A program made the position numbers and the translations under genes. DNA of 64,000 nt, taken from positions 19,525,692 through 19,589,691 of the forward strand of contig NC_092367.1 in the NCBI RefSeq assembly GCF_030848805.1. The letters run 5' to 3'. Below are positions 48,450 through 59,753 of the stretch, piece by piece. The notes below the pieces were generated by a model. It had not been told where the DNA came from and did not search any database. It was given only the letters and a program-made list of their open reading frames with translations. The stretch comes from Temnothorax longispinosus. Its lineage: Eukaryota > Arthropoda > Insecta > Hymenoptera > Formicidae. Numbering within the stretch: position 1 is the stretch's first letter; every line of letters starts with the position of its first letter.

Positions 48450-50982
48450 CAAGATGTAATACAAAATACATTTGTACATATGCCTGCCTAAAGATAATTG
48501 ATCGAATTTTGAAAGGGATTGGGAAAAAGATGAAGTGCAATTTCGTCTCTCCGTCAAGAACAGTGAAATATACAACTTGGCAAATGGATATATTTAACAC
48601 ACACAGACGTTTGTATTAATTAAGCAATCTTTGTATGCGCGACACCGACAAGGCATGACCTAAACTTTATAAGAGAGACTTTGGGTATGTCAAAAAGTAT
48701 GATAATTTAATTTCGCGTGCGATTTGTTCAGTATATTCTGAAAACTCATTCGCAATGAAAAGTGAAGTATTAATTCTCTTCCGCGCGTATATAAAGGCTG
48801 TCGCGTAATGTGATATTAACGTCGCGGTCTTTCAAAAATTACGTTTTGTATTACCGTTGTCTATCGTTCTCGTAATGTGCCGCACGTGTGTGGAAAAAAA
48901 AGAAAGAGAGAAGAAAGAGATGTAAATATTTTTTCTAACCGAAACACGCGGAGGAAGTTAGAGAGATGTCGTACTCCGATCGGTTGCATTCCCGCTGTTT
49001 TACGGCTACTAATTTAGCGCGTAATTTCTCCTCACGTAGGCTAAATGAGATAGAAAACGAAGAGACATAGGGAAAGACGAGTGTAAGACAACAGAAACAC
49101 ATCAGACACATCACACGCCACTCGAGAACAATAGAACATGAGAAAGCCTGGAAGGATTCGAAGGGAGGTTCCGTCACCGAAAGTGCTCTGTCGCTGCCCC
49201 AAAAAGTTATCTATATGAAAAGGCGCTTAACTCTCGCTGTAACTAAAAAAAAAATACGATCTTTTCTACCGCTGTATTTGTAAGATATCGCGGACGACTC
49301 GCGAATGATCGTCTTGTAAATATTAGATAATCACAGTGACGTATAGAGGCAAGGAAATCCTTACGCGATAGGAGAAATAGAAGAAAAAGGACACGCGAGA
49401 TGGGACTCTTTATATGTGTATATGATAGAACTGTTGATTCAATAACGCGAATACGATAATATCCACGTTTCCGTCTTCGAGAGAAAGTGTGAAAAAAAAA
49501 TCATTTTTTTGGGGGAGGATGTACACACAGACACAACACATACCCATACCCACACACAACGCCTACGGTGCATGAGTGTGTTACGTGCGTAGCGCGAGTA
49601 CACAATTTCGAATTCGTATTCAGAGTATACAGAGTAATATTGGAGGGCTGAATTCTGATTGTCATGTTATATCTGTCGCGCGTATGTATGCATGTTGAAT
49701 CTTGCATCCGATTGTGCGAGAAATTTATTATTACGAGAAGTATCGGGGTTCTGTTAGTGGTCCAATTAAACACCTCTTCGTCGCGTCCGAATGATATTAA
49801 TTCGTGCGAGACGTCAATGGTATTTCGCTATATTGTATAATTTTATCAAATTGATTTTAACGCGATGTGAAGCAGAGTCGGTAACTCCGGTATCACGCGG
49901 CTACGAAATTGCTCTACAAAGTGGATCGTCAGAAATGAACTTGAAATTGCTCAAGTTCGATTTCATATCCGCGAACTGTGGTCATCTAGTTCTACTTTTC
50001 GTTCATTTTTACGAAAGTCACAACATAAAGAAGGATAATCGTATGTATACGTCGACAATAGCTTACCTTTAAAGTTGCAGTAAACACTAACATAAAATTA
50101 ACAGCAAAGTAACGATGTTTTCACTACCTAATTTTGAAATTTTAAATTTACTATTTGCTATTCAATTTGAATTACTTACAGTCTCAGAGATATCACTTGT
50201 GTGTATATATATTATATATGTCGAATAGTAAAGAGAGAAAGAGAGAAATGTACGGAAAAAACTCGCTCACTTAACATAATGTTCGTACGATTTTATACTT
50301 ACTTTGTCGAATTTTCACATCTGTCGATGACGAGCGACAAATGTAAGCCCTATATATATAATAGGTATACAAGTTAGGAAGAAATACGCTGAGAGCAATA
50401 GAATGTTGGCAAAGCCGTGTTTTTAGACATCTATTTTCTCTCTAGACTTTTCTATGAATTAAGTTATAAAATATGCTGTTGTACTTAATTATTTAATTCG
50501 CTCCGATGAAACATCATAGTGTGACGCGAAATAGGTGTAGATGTATGTACATACCATAAGTTCATCTCTCAAGAGCGCCGTTCTTTCAATCGTACGTTTT
50601 CTTCTCTTATTTCTAACGGGATATCTTATGTATAACTTTCTCGATTAGGTTTACAATTGATTGAGTATATAACTGTATGCATTTTAGCTCCGTCCCTTAT
50701 ATGTTGTGCGAGATACGTGGGCGCGCGCGCGCGAGGTATAGGAATATATAAAATAGAACAGGTGGGTGTGCGTTTCTCTGAGAGAGAGTGGCCTTGTCTT
50801 TAAAGTCTGTGACACAGCACGTCAGTCCTTCAATGGGGGTATTGCTCTGCCTACTTGTTCTGAATATTACATATTAGTTTTATAAACATACCTATAAATA
50901 TATAAATACATACATGAGGATATTGATCAATGATAAAAATGCTGTATATATACTTTCTAGCGAATCAAGGTGTGAAAATAAA
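48450..50982 (+). other. Probable 2.5-kb 3' UTR of AP-1 gamma
   Basis: No gene is seen between the AP-1 gamma stop and the AATAAA at 50977. The stretch contains three Pumilio-type TGTAHATA words (48921, 49315, 50943), short AG and CG runs, and nothing coding. Extension to 50982 is inferred from the lack of an earlier clear signal. Confidence 0.5.
50977..50982 (+). terminator. Candidate poly(A) signal of AP-1 gamma
   Basis: AATAAA followed by T-rich sequence, 316 bp before the convergent CSN5 stop codon. Confidence 0.55.
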
Positions 50983-51239
50983 ATGTATTTTTATTCCACT
51001 ACGTTTTTAAAAACCGCCATTCGTGTACTTGAAGCGCCTTTATGATTACTCGTCGTAAGAAACTATCGAACGCTGATATTTCATTCTGTCGATTGTAATA
51101 ATTGATACTGATAATTTTAATCCATGATCTTGCACAAGTTTCTCGAGCGAAAATGGTTTCCGAGTCAAGAAATTCTGATCGCGTATGTTGCAAAGTAATC
51201 GTTCCAAAGATCTTGACTTTAAACGAGAGGATACATATC

Positions 51240-51245
51240 TTTATT
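51240..51245 (-). terminator. Candidate poly(A) signal of CSN5
   Basis: Plus-strand TTTATT (minus AATAAA) lies 54 bp beyond the CSN5 stop codon. Confidence 0.55.
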
Positions 51246-51298
51246 ACAAATACACATTTTAAGCAGATTTATTATCACACATATTATGTTGAATTTTA

Positions 51299-52621
51299 TT
51301 ATTTTTGCTGAGGATCACAAGATGCGTTACTGCCGACATGATTGAACAAACGGTCCTTGATAATTTGCGCCATTAAACCGTGAATAACTTCGATAGTGGT
51401 TTTACAACTGTCCCTGGTCGCCTTAATGAGTTTTTCCACTGTACTGCGATCATGAGGATCCGTGCCGCCCAAGACGAATCCTCTACCCAAAGCCGATTCC
51501 GAGTGTTCCAATTTATCCGATAAGTCGAATATTTGGCCAGTGGTGTAGTCCGCGTTCGTTAATAGGCTAGAAGAGCTCAACGTGTTCACCCAGTATTTAT
51601 TCCACAATGAGTCGAGCAGCCGTCTATCCAATGCGGATTTGAAGTAGGACACCTCCAGGGAATAATATTGTTTGCAATGAACACCAAAGTCTTCGATCTT
51701 GTTTAGTGGTATCGTCTGATATTCTGACGGCTCTTCGTTAGCAGGTTTATATCCCTGAAAACAACATACAATTGAAATTATTTACAATGATTTCTCACGA
51801 TAGAGAACATGAAGTTAGTATCACTGAGTAACTTTGGAACTGAGGTAAACATGTATCTTTGATCCTTTTTCAAGACATTGCCTGAGATGTACCTTGGGAT
51901 AAGTTCTGAATGCACCAAGACAAACTTTGCCAGCAGAAATGGTTCTCACAGGATCGATGACGATCGCAACAAACGGCTCTTGGAAATTTTGATTGAGCAT
52001 CTGAGTGGATACGTCAATACCGGACAACCAGCAACCGTATCCAGGATGACTGTGATACCATCCAATTGCATTCTCTAGCCTACCGACCTAAAGAATAAAT
52101 TATTACAAGATTATTATCATATATTTATAAGATTTTTATTACAAAATATGTATATGTACTTGTTTAGCCGCTTCTATATACGCTGTCATATATTCGTAAG
52201 CTTGAGCTTGAGCGTTTACTCTAGTTTCAGTTCCTTCGACTGGCAAAGCAAAGGAATCCATCACGATCATTGTGTTCGCTGCTACTTTACCAAGCAGGAG
52301 ACCCATTACCTCCAATGTTCCACCAGATCGTGCATGCATAACCATTTTTAACAGAGCTAAGGCAGATATTTTTATGTCCTTGAAGAAATGGGGGCTACAC
52401 AAATAAAAGAAAATGCCCGATTAGTTAACGCTTTTGGTTCTCGCGTGTATAGATTAATATTATCCTTACTCTTTCTCCCATGGTTTGGCAGTTAATATAT
52501 CCTGTTGCTCCTTTCTGTCATATCTGTAAATCTCGTCCATGGTGCTGATGGTTTCGATGCAGTTTGAGAGCTCCCATGTCTTCTGGGCGACATTATTCTG
52601 GTCAGAAGATGGGCCGGCCAT
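51299..52621 (-). CDS. CSN5: COP9 signalosome complex subunit 5 (JAMM deneddylase)
   Basis: Minus-strand exons are 52470-52621, 52160-52394, 51893-52087 and 51299-51754, giving 345 residues. CSN5 is the zinc metalloprotease of the COP9 signalosome; it removes NEDD8 from cullins and so controls cullin-RING ubiquitin ligases. Visible: the N-terminal helix QKTWELSNCIETISTMDEIY, the MPN/JAMM domain with catalytic Glu near 79 (LEVMGLLLG) and the zinc motif HSHPGYGCWLSGID with His141, His143 and Asp154, the Ins-1 segment, and the C-terminal helices with SSSSLLTNADYTTGQ and ATRDSCKTTIEVIHGLMAQ. All zinc ligands are present. The 3' end faces AP-1 gamma tail-to-tail. Start chosen at the only ATG before the conserved N-terminus. 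Called CSN5 rather than Rpn11 from its full-length resemblance. Confidence 0.98.
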
Positions 52622-54084
52622 TCTGTCAAGAGAGAATAACATTAAGATTAATTAGAAGAAAAATAAAGAGCGATATAATAAGACAGTTCCGTAGCCTGCA
52701 TTCCATCATTCCATATACTTAGCGCGACAAGTGTGATATAAATTATATCAAGACTAAATGACTTTAAAAATGTATATAAAAATTCGTGACATTTAGTTCG
52801 TTAAAATTCATAAGCTACTAATGTCATAGTCAGTACGGTTCCCCGGTAAACAAGTCTTTTTTCATGCCCGTGAGGTTAAGCGCATAGAAGAACATCCAAT
52901 TGTTAACCATCGGTGAGATTACCGTAGAATAAATGTACTAACTGGACGCTGATTAATTGTACTTGTTGATCTCAACTATGATCCGCCGATTACTTAGGCA
53001 TAATATAGACAAATAATGATTATTACTCCGTTACTTTGTCCCAAACCAGTCTCTCTCACTCATATAAATACACACAGTGACACAAACAATATGTCGATAT
53101 CTCGATGTATCAACGATACGATGTACGCGGTATCGATACTGCTTCTGCGACGATTCGCGACGGCGACGATGACGATTCGTCGCACAGACTCAACAGTGTA
53201 CGGTTTGTTTCTAATTTTATATCTTTGCTATAATAAAAGCATTGCAGAGTATGTACATACAGCGAAGGATCATTCGAAAATTCGCTCGAAAGGTCAGAAG
53301 TTAAACTTTTATTCCACAAGAGAAAATTACGAATGAGGTTTAATCGACGACAGCTATAGAGTTTAATTTAGCTATATATTCTTTTTTTGGATTCATCCTG
53401 TTTTTGAGAATTATTTCAGTTACAAGACAAACTCGATGCAAGTGTCACTCATACATTCCAATGAGCAAGACATGTTATAATAAATTACGTGTTATAAAAT
53501 GTGTGAACTACAAAATATCAGCATATTAAAGTAAACATCGAAAAGTAAAACATTCAATTAGCAGCTAAAGAAATAAATAAAAATGCCTAATAATCGTCTG
53601 CGAGAAACGTAAACTAATCTTACAATTAGACCTAAACTATAAGTGTCCATTTGAGAGTAACTTTCGAAAGCAAAAAAAGAATAAAACAGAAAATTTCCGC
53701 ATTCTATAAGGCATTCCGTGATACATCTGTTTACAGGTAATCTCGATGGTAATATTTCTTCCAGATAGCTATCGATGTCCTTACGATAACATTCGACAAC
53801 AGGACGCGATGGCTAGCTCAACCTTCCCGCTTTTCCGGAAACAACCGGACGTAACTGCTTCCGGAAAAGCGCGGCCGGTCGATTATTGGCCGCGCGCACG
53901 GCGCTTCTTAGCGCGCGCAGCACGCGGTGCCGTCGCGCGTGTGAACAATGAACAAGGGCCCATTTAGCGTCCGGTCACCGTGGCGACGACGAGCACGCGA
54001 GTGCGACATCGAACGAGCCAGCGTGTGCGCGACGATCCAAAACCAAATAGTACTGCGCTATTTATAAAAACGGGTGCACGCACG
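52622..54084. promoter_or_regulatory. Divergent spacer between CSN5 and tetraspanin 1
   Basis: This 1.46-kb region is AT-rich on the left and turns GC-rich from about 53800 towards the tetraspanin. It should contain both promoters. No further coding sequence was recognised. Confidence 0.5.
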
Positions 54085-57080
54085 ATGGGACATGCGTTCG
54101 TCTGTTTCCGCTACTGCCTCGTCGCCGGTGTGATCCTCCTTGGCGTAAGTTCGTCACCGCGATCGAGAATCGTTGCGGAATCGTTCTCTTCTTTGTCCCG
54201 TGATCGAGGCGATCGAGGCGAGCCTGCAACGTCTGTGAAGGACGAAAATTCGCGAGCGAACCGGCCTGCCGATTGCAAGCGACGAACTTCGTCGTCGCCA
54301 GCTGGTCGTTGCACGGATTGCACCGCGCCTCCGTCTCCGATCGAGATCCAGTCGGCGTGCTATTATTGTGATCAATCGCGCAGCTGTTTGCCGTTCGCAG
54401 ATCGCGCGTGCGATGGTGGGGTTGGCGGGGTTCTGGGTTCCGGGGCTTCGTTCGAGGGAGCGGCGCCAATCCGTCTCTCGCAATTTTTGTGCGGTGCCGA
54501 CTGCCGGTGGTAGTGATGCCGGAGCCGGAGGGGTGTGCGTACGTGCATGCCTCATCTGTGTTCGGGCAAAATGAAATTATTTAGATGAATTAAAGAGAAT
54601 TCGTTATTAGAGCTCAGAGGATTCAGACAATTGAAATTGTTAGACGGGATTATCACGAGAGCGAGACATTTATTTCAAAAGCATAGACGAACGTTCTGCT
54701 GTGTACTGTGATTAAATTCAGTACACATTGTCTATGTATTGATAACTCGTTGAATTAAATAAACATTTAAATTTTTACGCGCGAAACTGCAGTTGTATTT
54801 CGCTTTCGAAGTAAATGACTTTCTAAAAAATTAATGCTTAACGGAGTTGCTATTAAAATTTGGATTAAAGTTATCAAAGATTATAATTGATTTATAGTTG
54901 CCATTAAATTCGTTGAAAGATAGATAGTAATTTTCCTTTTTATGCGCGTGATATTACCTCAAATTATAATTTTCCTAACGCTCTCAGAATCGATTTCGAT
55001 ACGTTCGTCGTTTTTCAGATACCTATCTATATAAAAGAAGCAAACGCGTGTTGAAACGTACGACGGTATTTTACAGTTGATATCTGTGCACTGATTAACG
55101 AAAGGCAACGAGAGTTGAAGGAGAACGTACTTGTAATTGCGAAGCGACCTTAATTAACACTTTATTCCGTCACAATTGTAAAAATATCACTGATACAATG
55201 TGTCGAATGTCGATTTTGTGGTGATATAACTGCATGGTTTCTTTTCTTCTAAATATTTTAATTTACGTCGCACACACATTTAGATATTACGTCGACTCTA
55301 ATCATATTACTGAAAGTTGTTTATCTGAAATATATGTTCCAAGATTAAAATCTATATATTTTACGATAAGATAAATCTCTTGCTCAAACTGAAAGGTAAA
55401 AAACTCACATCAATTTTTCGCTCGATTCAACTATCGTTGTGATGGTAAGTGCGATAAGCCGTAATGCAAAGTTTGTTTTAAACGAACTATACACAAGCGC
55501 CTCGCCCATTTATAGATAAGATTTCGTCTTCTCTTTTTCTTTCTCTTATCAATGATAATATGATAAAACAATTCGCATTGTCACCGCGATTTGCGTACTG
55601 ATTTCGAAGAAGAGAGCGATGCGGACGATTTTGAAAAATCGATTTTTATCTCGATGTCTATTTCCGTACAGAATTATGATGTGATCAACAAGCGAGATTG
55701 AAACGTATTTATCGTGAATCAAAACATGCAAGTCGTAATCGTAGTTAAAATTTGCTGCGATATTTATTGCAGCAAAAAAACAATCGTTAATTAGAATTTG
55801 TAATGACATACTCTAATAACGAGATGAAAATTACCTGTCGGAAGTATATGAAAAAGTCTTCTTTCCTCCGCAGATTTCCGGCGCGGCCATGAGCGTGTTC
55901 GCCGGTTATTTCATTTATCAGCTGCACGAATACGCGCCGCTCACACCTGACCATGTGTGCGGGTCATCTGCCACTTTGCTGGCGATGGGCGTTATCACAT
56001 GCGGGATCGGCTGGTTCGCTTGGCAATTTCTGGATTTTTCCAACAAAGGTCAAGTAATCATTGTAAGTTTATTTCTTTATTTATTTCTTTATTTCTTGCC
56101 AGTTATAGTCAATTGAAGTTTGATATTATTTTATTTCTTGAATTTCCGGGGAAGAATTAGGAAATTTGTAGTTAATGCTAATATGAATTGTTCGTTACAG
56201 TTTGCCATTGTACTGGCGATCATCGTGCTGATCGAAACCAGTGTCGGGATTTGGGCCTTGGTGCGACACGAACAAATAGGCACCCTGTCGTCCACGCGAC
56301 ACGACGAGGTCTTTGCTCTCGCGGTCACGGATGAGAAGTCCATCTGGGACCACATGCAGTCCACGGTAAAAATCACATTCTCTCTTTCTTTCTTTTGCAT
56401 ATTCGAACACGGCGATTTTATTTTGTTGCTAATACGATATTTGCTAGTTAATCTCGTTTCGTGATAGGCGGCTGCATTCTTACGAACGTTAAAATAAATT
56501 TGGATGAATACGACATAAAATTTAATTATATTTGTAATAAAATAAGATATGAGTAAAAAATGAAACGTGAGAAACATTTAAATCGAGTTAACTTTGATTC
56601 AATTAAATTTAATTTTAGTTACAATGCTGCGGAATAGACGGGCCTTCTGATTATCGTAGCGTAGACGCGATTCCTTGGTCCTGCTGTAACAAGACGAATC
56701 TGGAGAACGACAACAACACCGGGGGTGTTTGCACTAGTATCAATAAACGTGGGTGTCAGCACGTGGTGTTAAATCGGACGAGATCGATCCTCCTTCATGT
56801 TTTTCTGCTCGCGTTGTGCTCCGTACTGTTGCAGGTGCGTGTTCTCGCTCGTTGGAGTTCACGGATCATCAATTAATTAACCGGTGTTCGCGCTAATTGG
56901 TTTCAGATTTCCTTCATAGCGTGCACGACTTGTTACGTCAGAATCTACAAAGACAGGATGGAAAGGAGGGCATCGAAGATGGCTACGTGTACGTCCCTGC
57001 AAGATAGCATGGAAGCGGAGACTAAGAACAACCTTCTGACCCGTCAATCGAGATATTTGCACAATTCTGGCGATCCCTAG
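54085..57080 (+). CDS. Tetraspanin
   Basis: Exons 54085-54144, 55874-56062, 56201-56365, 56619-56834 and 56907-57080 are all phase 0 and give 267 residues. Tetraspanins organise membrane microdomains with integrins and other partners. Four hydrophobic helices are seen (about 10-32, 48-70, 84-104 and 195-220). The large extracellular loop has the diagnostic CCG (LQCCGIDGPSDY, about 139-150), then PWSCC and two more single cysteines, six in all. Sites such as NKT and NNT could be glycosylated. The cytoplasmic tail of roughly 50 residues is longer than usual and carries no obvious YxxPhi signal. An in-frame ATG at 53980 would add 35 residues of low-complexity sequence; I chose the ATG directly before the first helix (MGHAFVCFRY). 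Intron 1 (1.7 kb) shows no gene. Subfamily unresolved. Confidence 0.9.
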
Positions 57081-57345
57081 CCAATGCTGCATACTGCGAA
57101 CGACAGAGATGTGCGTCACTTAAGGACGTTGCATCATTGTGATATGCGAAATACATTTCACGTGGTGACAATATCAACGGTGTACAGATACACTAGTGAT
57201 ACTGATATTGTTCCCGTTATACAGGGTATTCCAGACCGATCGAGAAATACTTCAGCGACGGATTCTTCGACAAATATTTCTATTGACTTTCCTTCATATT
57301 CTGGAAACTGCAGCTTGCCAACTTTCAACATTGAATTGCTTGGCA

Positions 57346-57351
57346 AATAAA
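57346..57351 (+). terminator. Candidate poly(A) signal of tetraspanin 1
   Basis: AATAAA about 265 bp after the tetraspanin stop codon. Confidence 0.5.
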
Positions 57352-59693
57352 TCTCAATTAATATTTTGGATAAAATTGATTAAAAAGAAAATTTTTTTAT
57401 GCATTTACAATGAGATAATAATTTCTTAAAAAGATCTTATTGTCTTTTCTTTTTTTCAATTAGATTTAAGGAAAATGTGAAATTTCCAAATTAATTAAAA
57501 AAGATCTATGGCTAAAGTATTTTCCAATCTCGCTTGCCCTGTATAAAGAAAAAAAAACGACAATATTCTGAGAGATGCCTGAACAGTTTACTGTTCTTAC
57601 TGCCATTTCATGAGTAAAGAGGTGATTCTTACTAGGACAACATATATTTCTGTTGTCTTAATGCAGTTTTTTTATTTATGTTCCTAGCAACGTCGAAAAT
57701 TCGAGTTTCAAGAAAGATCGCTTTGTTAGGTTAGCAAACAATATCAAAGTCTGTGTTTATATTCTTGATCTAGGCTTTTTAGTTTATTTAGTTCGTACTT
57801 TTTAATGCAGTAGTCATTAAATAAGCAATCAAGTGCACTGTGCAATGTTTCGATCACTCAATCACACGACTAACAAAAGTAGAATAATATAGACACCCAG
57901 GTATGAATGTATCATTCTCATATCTCGCATTATCCCAGAAACACTTGGACTCCAGATTAAATAGCGGAACGTAATCGCACAAATGAGCGACAAAAATAAC
58001 AATCGTTAATTGTGAATACACTTGTTTCTATTATTTTTATTTACACGTCTTACATTTTAATTTATGTCGATATTTTTCGTTGATTCTCTGTTTGAACTTC
58101 TTTCGTTGCTCGCAATATAACGTGCGAGTCTTTTGTAATTTTCTGAAAATTACGAGCTCGATACTGCAAAATGAAAACTATTTTGTATAAGAAGCGTGAT
58201 AACGTATCCGATTTTTGTGGAAACAATCTTTTTATGAAAGAAACGTTAAATAATTCTATTGTTGTTTGACATAGCCCACCTTTTCCTCTTTCACATGTGA
58301 AAAAGCTGATAAAAATTAGAACATATTAGTGAATATACTTATATTTTTTCAAGACATCCATTATTCGCAAAAAATAATTTTTAATATATTTAAACTTCTT
58401 GCATATTTTATTTAAAGTAAATGTCTCGCGCTTCTCGTTCCATCGCCCATCAGGCGAGACGGACAGAACTCTAAACACATATCTCTGAAGTGACATCATG
58501 CACCGCGTCATTCAGATGACTGAATTTCGATCACGTCATACAGTCAGGTAATCCAATTTATCTGTCTTTAACAATCATTTCTAAAAGTATTGTTCTTATC
58601 TACTCAACTCCTTTTTCCATTTGAATCTTTCATATGACGAATTCTGGATTTAACGTTAAGTATCGTGTTTTTCTATAATTAAAAATTCAATCAAGATTTA
58701 TTTTTGCCTGTTGAAACCAATTCTCGAAACTCTTCGATAATCAACTCTTTGATTATCTGTATGTATACGTACAACTTAGAATGATATTCTTTCGATACAG
58801 ATTAGATTGGCAGTACAGCGTTGCTCAAAATTGGTTGAAATATTAATCATCAATTAAGTATTCCAGTTAAAAACGTTTCTGACATATAGTGCGTTTTTTA
58901 ATTATTCAAAAATAAGCGTGAAACAGTATAGACAATTTTAAAATCGTGTTTCACATGGCTTAGTTTATAATCCTTTTCACGTTATCGTCTTTAGGCTTAA
59001 CGTTACGACTGACTATATAAATTCCTGTTAACTTAATTACTAAAATTAACTTGTTAAATAACATCTATAAATTCTATTTCATCGACATGGATAAAGTTAT
59101 TAATTATTATTGTTATTATATAGCTAGAAATTTTGCTTCAAGTATAATTCTGATCAAAGTCGCTCTTAATTATTAACAGTCTGCTGAAACAGTACTCGCT
59201 CCGCTCGCTCCAATTGTCGATTTCGTTATTTCGAGGAGGGCTTATTTTCCGAGCTGAGAAGTTATCTACGATATCGAGAAAGAATACGAGCGGAATATCT
59301 CGCTAATAGTTCGTTCGCCGAACCGAACGCACTCGGCTCGCCATGTTATCTCATATCTGGGCGGCGCAATCTGAAGTCTGAAGGTAAAGCGGTAAAGCGC
59401 GTCCTGCGCGTCCACTTTACTCAACTTTACGACTTTACCACGAACTACGAAGCGCGTCTCTCGGCCAACTTCGGGCGGAGTCGCGCGCCGCCGCCAGGCG
59501 TCAGGCCGTCACGTCACAGTCGTCACACTGGCGCCGCGCGGAGCGTCGCTTGAATGGAATTTCAGTTGGAGTCGGACAGTTAAACCGATCGCGAGTTGTG
59601 CGTTGCCGTCCGCGCGCGAGTCCGTCCCAGCTTCTCGTTCTCGTTCAGAAGCGATTTCTTCACGTACGCGAATCGCAAGACCGACACGTCGAA
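57352..59693. other. Intergenic spacer between the two tetraspanin genes
   Basis: AT-rich to about 59170, then GC-rich, which probably marks the promoter and 5' UTR of the downstream gene. A TCAGTT initiator-like word lies near 59563. No coding sequence was recognised. Confidence 0.5.
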
Positions 59694-59753
59694 ATGGGGT
59701 GCGGAATGGGAGTGATCAAGTACCTGCTCTTCATATTCAATTTCATCTTTGTG
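59694..59753 (+). CDS. First coding exon of a second tetraspanin (gene continues beyond window)
   Basis: The ATG opens MGCGMGVIKYLLFIFNFIFV, a textbook tetraspanin N-terminus with basic/cysteine residues before helix 1, and ends at a phase-0 donor (GTAAGT) at 59754. The exon length of 20 codons and its phase match exon 1 of the upstream tetraspanin. No second exon could be found up to 64000, so intron 1 appears to exceed 4.2 kb. Identity as tetraspanin is confident, but subfamily and integrity of the rest are unknown. Confidence 0.82.

Noticed and set aside
53980..54084. In-frame upstream ATG that would extend tetraspanin 1 by 35 residues
   Set aside because: The added residues are Thr/Arg-rich and unlike tetraspanin N-termini, which start just before helix 1.
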